Shown piece by piece: positions 58,045 to 64,000 of a DNA stretch of 64,000 nt (positions are counted from its first letter, which is position 1; the number at the start of each line of letters is the position of its first letter). Source of the stretch: Ceratorhiza oryzae-sativae (lineage: Eukaryota; Basidiomycota; Agaricomycetes; Cantharellales; Ceratobasidiaceae); assembly GCA_030998015.1 (NCBI GenBank), contig JARWMV010000233.1:2232001-2296000 (forward strand), read 5' to 3'. The notes beneath the pieces were generated by a model. It worked only from the letters and a program-made list of their open reading frames with translations, was not told the origin of the DNA and searched no databases. The position numbers were made by a program, and so were the translations under genes.

Positions 58045-58809
58045 ATGGACACAGGAATGTACAAACAAGCAGATACAGGCAAATCTCTCCCAGAATGTAG
58101 CATTGATGGCAAAGTTTGGCTTATGAGCACCAACATCACATCTCAGCAACCCAACAAGAAGCTGGATCATAAGCAATATGGTCCTTTCACAATCATTGAG
58201 CTCATAGGCTCGCAAGCATACAAACTGGATCTCCCAGAGTGCATGATGTTGCACAATGTTTTCCCTGTCTCACTTCCATCTCCTGTAGTTAAGGATATAG
58301 ATTTTGGCTGTTCCTATGCACCTCCCCCTCCAGTGATCACACAACAAGGGGACAAACATTATGTCAGCAGAGGCATCTACAAGCACCCTGGCTTTGGGTA
58401 CCTCTTTTGGCTTGACCTCAACAGCAAGGATGCTCCCAGATCCCTCACCAATGGCACCTACTATTGTTGGCTGCACTTTATTGCTGCAGACTGCTCCTCC
58501 TTCGCCTACGTGATGCAATGGAACCCCAATGGACTAAATTACTGGTGGGCTACAGAGCCTATTCCTAAAGACAACCTGGTTGCCTGTTTTATGAACCTGT
58601 CCCTTCAGTATCTGCTGGAGGAACCTGCAGTGGGAGTGCAAATGGTGCATTCATGCACCTGCACCAACGACAGCTGGAGCAGAGGGGATGATGACAGCTG
58701 GGCTACAAAGGAGTACACCAAGTTGACAACAGAGGATTGGGAAAAGATGCTGTCCTTGTGCGAGGCCTGCCCCAGTTGTTCTGCCATTGTGGTCAAAAAA
58801 GGGGGGCAA
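58045..58809 (+). pseudogene. gypsy-3 pol C-terminus with a long extra tail
   Basis: The frame starts in the integrase tail, passes DGKVWLMSTNITSQQPNKKL and YGPFTIIELIGSQAYKLDLP (SH3-like linker) and HNVFPVSLPSPV. A chromodomain is expected next, but only a weak trace (HYVSRGIYKHPGFGYLFWLD) is seen. It is followed by about 120 residues rich in Trp, Cys and acidic residues (WATEPIPKDNLVACFM, SCTCTNDSWSRGDDDSW, CEACPSCSAI). The tail stays open to the polypurine tract AAAAAAGGGGGGCAA (58795-58809). Confidence 0.7.
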
Positions 58810-59229
58810 TGTCATGAGCCTTGCTCCTGACATGCTCATTGTTTTCATTTGTGATACAGTTGTCTCATTTACTTGATTTTGTCCTCTCCTTGCAAACAGG
58901 TGCTTGTATTTGTGCTTCTGTTTTTGCCTGTCTTGCTTGTTCTTGCTAACTGTTGCTTATCTTCACTTCCCATCATGTGAACCATGCTGGCCATTGCTTA
59001 TTTCACTTGTAGTAGGCTAGCCCTTGCTTGTAGCCACATGTCGCTTGTCATATGATCTCTAAACTGTATTTAAGCAAGTCTGTGAAGGGTCTGGTCTCCA
59101 GAATGCTTCACCTGACCATTTTACCCACTATAGCATTCTGCAACATCTTCTTTCAATTCCAGGGGACTCTTGCAGCTCCTTTTACTCCTGGGACCTCCCC
59201 CAACCATCTACAAGTTGTCTCTTGTGACA
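58810..59229 (+). repeat. gypsy-3 3' LTR (family C)
   Basis: It begins TGTCATGAGCCTTGC right after the polypurine tract and ends CTTGTGACA. A TATTTAAG box is near 59068. The next base starts an inverted gag fragment. Confidence 0.9.
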
Positions 59230-61346
59230 TCAATGCTTGGCTCTGGCTTGTGCTGCCTGGGCAATCTGGAGGGATCTTCTGACCATAATCTGGTCAGGAT
59301 TGCATGGTCTCTCTATGGTGATCTAGTGTCTGTTGAATGTTTGCATGTATTTTCTCCTGCTGGAGTGCTGGAGTGCACTGGATGTGTTGCTCTGGCTCCT
59401 TGGCAAGTCTGGTGTTATCTTGGAGTAAGGATGCTGCGCTGGAATTTTGCAGGAGTCTGCCTCCTGCAGGCAGACTCCTTGCATTTGTTCTGATTCCTGC
59501 TCTGGCTCCAGCACTGGCATGCCAAGAGCTAGACTACATACAGAATTCTGGCAGATGCAGGAGCTTGCTAGAACTCCAGGACTCCTGCAACTGATTATGG
59601 TCAGACATCATCATATTCACTTGTCTAATAGCCCATTAGATGCACACGACGAAGGGCTTTCAAATGGTGTATTGCTTATATCATACAAGATTAAATCTGA
59701 TGAATTGCACACAGTTTTCTCTTTTGAGTCTTGAGGCCAATATTTCAGTCACCTTCAAACCCACTGCATCTGCCTTGCCAATCCCTCATAAAACGCGCAA
59801 AAATCAGCTGATTCTGAATATGTAGCTCATATGATGTAGAAAATTCATTTTCATGTAGATCACAGCACATTAATGCTCCAAGAATATTGTCAGAAGTCCG
59901 CAGATACTATTTCAGCTCTAAGATGACATTTTGACACCAAGATAACAACCTAGGCGTGTTCCTGGACCTTGAAAACCCCCACCTTCATCTTATCTTTTTA
60001 GTACATACATTGGATTGCAATGAACTGGTATGTGTTCATGTATTCTGGTGACATCCAAGCTGAAAAGCTGTACATGATAGGAAATTTGTGTTAACATCCC
60101 GTTTTAAAGCACACCAGATGTGCTAACTAGGGTAACATATGCCTCTAAGTCGATCCATGATGCTCAGAAAGCCTGTAATGAAGTGTGCGCTTGTGCCAAG
60201 GTGATATAAACGTATTTTGAGACTCAGGGCTGTATGCTCCCTTGATTTTACGAACTAAGACTGCTCCATCATGCTGATTTTTTGAATACAGAATCTCATG
60301 GGTGGTTCGCATCCAGTTATAACAGGGGAGCGATGTTTCCACAGCTAGTTTCACTTGTGCTTGTGGCACTGCTCAGGGGCTAACCACCTGTATATCTTGT
60401 ATACCCCCTTAAAGAGACGTCTGATTGAGGTGTAAGTAGGCACATTCGATTCCTCTCAGCGAGACGAGTTGAATGGCATATCTATGTCCTTGTTCAACAC
60501 TTATTTTGGGGAACATGGGTCGTTGCACTTACCCCTGATTATTTTGCCAAGACAAATGTGAATTGATCTCACTCTTTTTTGAGCTCTAAGATATGATGTA
60601 TATATCATTCAAATGCGCCGAATTATGCGCATTTAACGATGTATTGAACACTACAAATGGTGGGGGTCATGCACTGGTGCAGGAATGCCAGTCTGCAGGA
60701 ATGCAGGAATGTGGGAGCTGCAGGACTCTGCCCAGGACTCCGGCACCCCTGGGGCCATTCCTACATTGTCCCTGCCTCCTGCAGTGCCCAAATATGCTGG
60801 AATTTCATATGGAATTCCTGTGCATTCCGTCTGCATCAGCCTTGCAAAGCAACCTTATCTTGGAGCATATTGGTGAGTGGAAACATGATCCTGGCCTCTG
60901 TTGCCTGAATCTGGTTGCTGAGATTATTTTGTAGTGCCTCCAGCATGACATGGAGTGCTGGGGCTTTGGAAGTGTTGCTCCTGCTGCAAACAAGATAGTT
61001 GAAGAGACAGCCTAGTCTTTGACAGTCTTGTAGACCATACAGATAGGCTTGTGTGCTGTCTGAGGGTGTACTGATGCCTGGTGTGTTCCTGATTGGAGCA
61101 AGAGATGCAGCTGGGAGGAAGGGAAACTCCCTGGCCAATGAAGTGGCTCATGCAGAGGGCTGTTTGGACAAGGCACTGTTGATTCAAGATCATAGCCTTT
61201 AGAAGTGGGTGTTGCTGATATTGAAATGTTGATACATATGTGAGCTGGTGTGCAAGCTGCTGATGTGCTTGTACAAAATAGCATTGGAATGGATGGTGTG
61301 GGATGAGATCCAGAGTAATGAGGCAACAGCTTTGGGAGTGCTGCAA
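59230..61346 (-). pseudogene. gypsy-3 family gag in inverted orientation, split by 1.3 kb of other DNA
   Basis: On the minus strand 61138-60836 reads FLPAASLAPIRNTPGIST, CQRLGCLFNYLV and ALQNNLSNQIQATEARIM, matching the start of gypsy-3 gag at 52690-53010. The continuation (DLPRSQSNTSSALQHSS) is found at about 59330-59450. The DNA between them (59525-60835) is an insertion. It faces the gypsy-3 copy, making a large inverted repeat. Confidence 0.75.
59525..60835. other. Insertion in inverted gag, no gene seen
   Basis: This stretch has more CpG and a different texture from the gag around it (for example 60130-60480). It contains GCTCTAAGAT motifs near 59915 and 60585 and GCAGGAATGC-type repeats at its right edge (60670-60720). 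Only short frames occur. It may be an unknown non-coding element. Its ends were not fixed. Confidence 0.4.
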
Positions 61347-61733
61347 GAGAGCTCCAGGGCAAGGCCAGGTGGTGTTGGAGCATCAAATGATGTGAAATGG
61401 CAATGTGAAGTGTTCTGGGACCAGAGACACTTCACAGACTTACTTGAATGGAGACAATACAACTAGCAAAACACAGATAGCTACAAGTTAGGGCTAGCCT
61501 ACTGCAAACAAACTAAGCAATAGCTAGCACAGTCCATGCAACAGGCAGTGAATATATGCAATCATAAGCAAGAACAAGTGAGACACACAGGAACGGGTGG
61601 GAACAAGCCAGAGCAAGCAAGAATGGAAGCACAAGCACAAGTACCTGTTGCATGGAGCAGGCAAAATCAAAGCAATGAGAGAACACTATTTCAAATGAAA
61701 TCAATTTGCATGTCAAGAGCAAGGCTCATGACA
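61331..61733 (-). repeat. Family C LTR of the inverted gypsy-3 fragment
   Basis: Read on the minus strand from 61733 it begins TGTCATGAGCCTTGC. It carries the same order of motifs as the other C LTRs and meets the inverted gag leader near 61331, where its last part is missing. Confidence 0.75.
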
Positions 61734-62440
61734 ACGAAGGAGTCTGTTGCCAGCATAATGCACATACTCTCCAAAAGTCATTGTCAACCACCTCAAATAT
61801 CAGAGCTTGGAATCTACATGGAACTTCCAGAGATCATGTGCACACTCCCTCAACTTATACAGGTAAGTATAGCATTTCACAGTGTCACATTTTGCTAATA
61901 GATGCAGACACTTCCATGGTACAGTGGCAACTGCAGCACATTTCCACTGTACACCAACCACTTCTCCAGCAAAGCAACACAGTGGCCAACTTACCATGTG
62001 GATTTGGATGCCCATCTATGCTATAATTTCCATCGTGGATACCCTAATTAGGTGCCAAATCCACCTAGGCAATTTGAATGAGGTTCTGAAATTGCTACTT
62101 GCGGACTACAGGACAAATCCTCAAGGTGGTTTGACTCAAGATAGAGATTCAAGCTGGTGCATGACAATGGTTTGGTTGATTAACCAATTTTAAGGGTCCA
62201 AAACACCAGGTTGACATCAAAACTGGTGCTGTAGAATTACTCTATTAAGCAGATCTGGAGTTGAATAGGTAGTAGGAACAAGGTTGTTGGAATTGAAAGG
62301 CTCTCACACAAGCTAAGCAGCTGTGGGTATGATATTTCTTCCTTGGAGGGGATTGAACTAATTGTGGTCAATCAGCTGAAAAGGTTCCACCTTCTGCCAG
62401 CTGGCCATTATTTGCACTGTGATTGTGGTAGCCTGGCAGT
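61734..62440. other. No supported gene
   Basis: Short frames only. There is a GTAAGT near 61864 and pieces such as CACATTTCCACTGTACACC, but no domain. It lies between the inverted gypsy-3 fragment and the next gag fragment. Confidence 0.35.
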
Positions 62441-63270
62441 TTCTAGAAGATCCCTCCAGCTTGCTCAGGTTGCCCAAGTCAAAGCCCATCACTGAGGCCA
62501 ACAACAAAGGTCACCTAGCTTCCATCTGAAGGCCAGCAGAGCACAGCATCGTCAAGTTTGACATCATAGAAACCTCCACTCCATCCCACCCAAGCAGAGC
62601 CACCTTCCACACCACACCAGCATTCACAGAAATCTCTAACAACTTCGCAGCTCCAGAAATGCAGCCAGCAGACCAGCCAGCAGCTCCAATTCCCACCCCC
62701 CTTTGCACAAGACTGCAGCCCCACAATCCATTTGCCTTGGTGCTTACAGCCTCTGCTGGTGTCATCACCTGACACACATATACTCACCATATAATATTTT
62801 CTCAAATTATTGCAATTTTTAAGAACATTTTCAAAACACACTTTCCTTTTATGGGACAACTGTATCATGTGACTCATGGAATGTTCCAGACTGCTTACCA
62901 AGATGTATTTAAACTTTGATGTGAAATTCCGCAGCTCTGCAGCAGCTTCTATCACTTAGCAATATGACTCATAGTATAGTTGTGTTTGTTTTGATGTGGG
63001 TTGAAGATTGTATATAAACCAGGTCAAGTTTGACAAGGCCTCCTCACAAACTTGACCTCCTCATCAATACAAGTCTTGTTCTCTTTCTGCTCACTGTCTT
63101 GCAACATGTTGTTGTTGCCCTTACCTCCCTTGTTGTTGCCACCAAGTCACTCCAGGGCTCTGCCCTTGTGATCTATGGTGTCCACACCATCACCTGACTT
63201 GTTGCTGCTGACAGCTGACCCCTGCACCTGAGCAAGAGACAAAAGAGCAGGAGGAAGTGTCCATCATATG
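62441..63270 (+). pseudogene. gypsy-3 family gag fragment, split by LTR-E
   Basis: The frame reads like the gag at 53150-53480, including the SRATFHTTPAFTEISNNF region and ending VLTASAG at the LTR. After LTR-E it continues with the PLHLSKRQKSRRKC pattern. The join across the LTR is exact, which supports both calls. Stops are present. Confidence 0.75.
62760..63213 (+). repeat. Solo LTR family E, copy 2
   Basis: The 454-bp LTR begins TGTCATCACCTGACAC and ends GCTGCTGACA. Flanks are GCTGG (62755-62759) and GCTGA (63214-63218), a duplication with one change. The TATATAAACC box is near 63013. Confidence 0.9.
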
Positions 63271-63541
63271 GAAGTTGCCCCAAATTCTGGCACACAAGAT
63301 TTGCCAAAGTCTGGCACTTAAAATCTGGCAAAATCTGGCAATGCAGGTGCCAGTGCCAGTGCCAGATTTGGCCTCAACCTGCTGTAATCTGGCATACCTG
63401 CATTCTGGCAGAATCTAGCATTCCTGCATATTGGCAATTTGACATAAGCTATGCATGTCAGTGCTCAGCATACATCATGAAATGCTCATAATTCTGAGGG
63501 CTCCAAGACTATCTGTTGATTGCTGATTGACTCAAAACTCA
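63271..63541. repeat. Low-complexity TCTGGCA tract
   Basis: The stretch 63280-63440 is built of variants of ATCTGGCA and CCAGTGCCAG. No coding is seen. Similar short motifs occur at 9115-9350 and 60670-60720. Confidence 0.5.
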
Positions 63542-63546
63542 TGGAG

Positions 63547-63938
63547 TGTCACAACCAATGACTTGTATATGGTTGGGATTAGACCTGAGCTTTTGAAAGT
63601 ACTGAAAGGGAGTTCCAGGGCAAAGCCAGGCAGTCTGAGAGCAGTAAGCAAAGTGGAATGATGAGGTGAACTGCTTTGGAGATTGGAGATGCTTCACAGC
63701 CTTGCTTAAATACTATTTGGTGCTGATATTGAAAGCAACACATAACTACAAGCTAGGGCAAGCACAGTACAAGCAACAGCAAGTGAATCTAAGTTAGTAT
63801 AAGCAAGGCAGGCAAGAGCAGGTGAGAATGGAAGCACATGTACAAGCATATGTGGCAAGAAGCAGGCAAAATTAAATAAATGAGACAGGAATATCACACT
63901 TGGAATCAATAAGCACATCAGCAGCAAGGCTTGTGACA
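63547..63938 (-). repeat. Solo LTR family C, last copy
   Basis: It begins TGTCACAACCAATG and ends GCTTGTGACA (392 bp). TGGAG is duplicated at 63542-63546 and 63939-63943. Confidence 0.95.
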
Positions 63939-64000
63939 TGGAGCTTGTGCCAAATTACAGTTCTGGAAATATTGCTGGGAATGCATGGACTGTCTGGATA

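Larger units (their letters stand above)
52123..59229 (+). mobile_element. gypsy-3, long but decayed chromovirus copy
   Basis: 5' LTR 52123-52510, gag, protease, reverse transcriptase, RNase H, integrase, C-terminal region, polypurine tract and 3' LTR 58810-59229 are in order. Two further family C LTRs (54887-55250 and 55477-55872) are inserted in pol. No matching target duplication flanks the element: the left side is CATGT and the right side TCAAT, so it has been rearranged. Confidence 0.85.

Overview
The window reads as fungal nuclear DNA, most likely from a basidiomycete (Agaricomycetes). The reasons are short GT-AG introns of about 47-69 bp, a Plavaka-type transposase (a family known from basidiomycetes), chromodomain Ty3/gypsy elements, and a Pumilio-family gene with closely spaced small introns. 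There is no operon structure and I saw no rRNA or tRNA gene. Almost everything is transposable-element DNA at different stages of decay. Most in-frame stops are TGA where the family has arginine, which points to loss of CpG. The species cannot be named from sequence alone.

Layout. 1-5346: decayed chromodomain gypsy element (gypsy-1) with an extra 3' ORF. 5490-6105: small two-exon gene on the minus strand, split by a hAT-type MITE. 6801-9100: solo LTRs, some nested. 10774-36051: one hAT transposase pseudogene, blown apart by later insertions. A solo LTR (family B) sits in one of its introns (14468-34741). That LTR holds a Ty1/copia element (14892-34631), and the copia element holds a 15.0-kb CpG-richer insert (about 17807-32807). 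The insert carries a broken Pumilio (PUF) RNA-binding protein gene (19262-22883), a Plavaka transposase gene (24641-28174) and a divergently transcribed ten-exon gene of unknown function (28380-31757).

36450-45560: an old gypsy (gypsy-5) is split by a nearly complete gypsy (gypsy-2, 38809-45229, minus strand) with paired LTRs, a CATAC target duplication and a solo LTR inside its pol. 45662-50746: decayed unidentified ORFs, LTRs and a third LTR type. 50747-63938: one gypsy family (gypsy-3) as a long copy (52123-59229), gag fragments in both orientations and many solo LTRs (family C).

How the parts relate. The order of insertion can be read from target-site duplications: hAT, then LTR-B, then copia, then the 15-kb element. 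The 15-kb element is the most interesting object: it looks like a large DNA transposon that carries host-type genes with their introns. Gypsy-2 and gypsy-3 both show a primer site that matches their own predicted transcript start, as in Tf1-type self-priming, while the copia element shows an initiator-Met tRNA anticodon-arm primer site.
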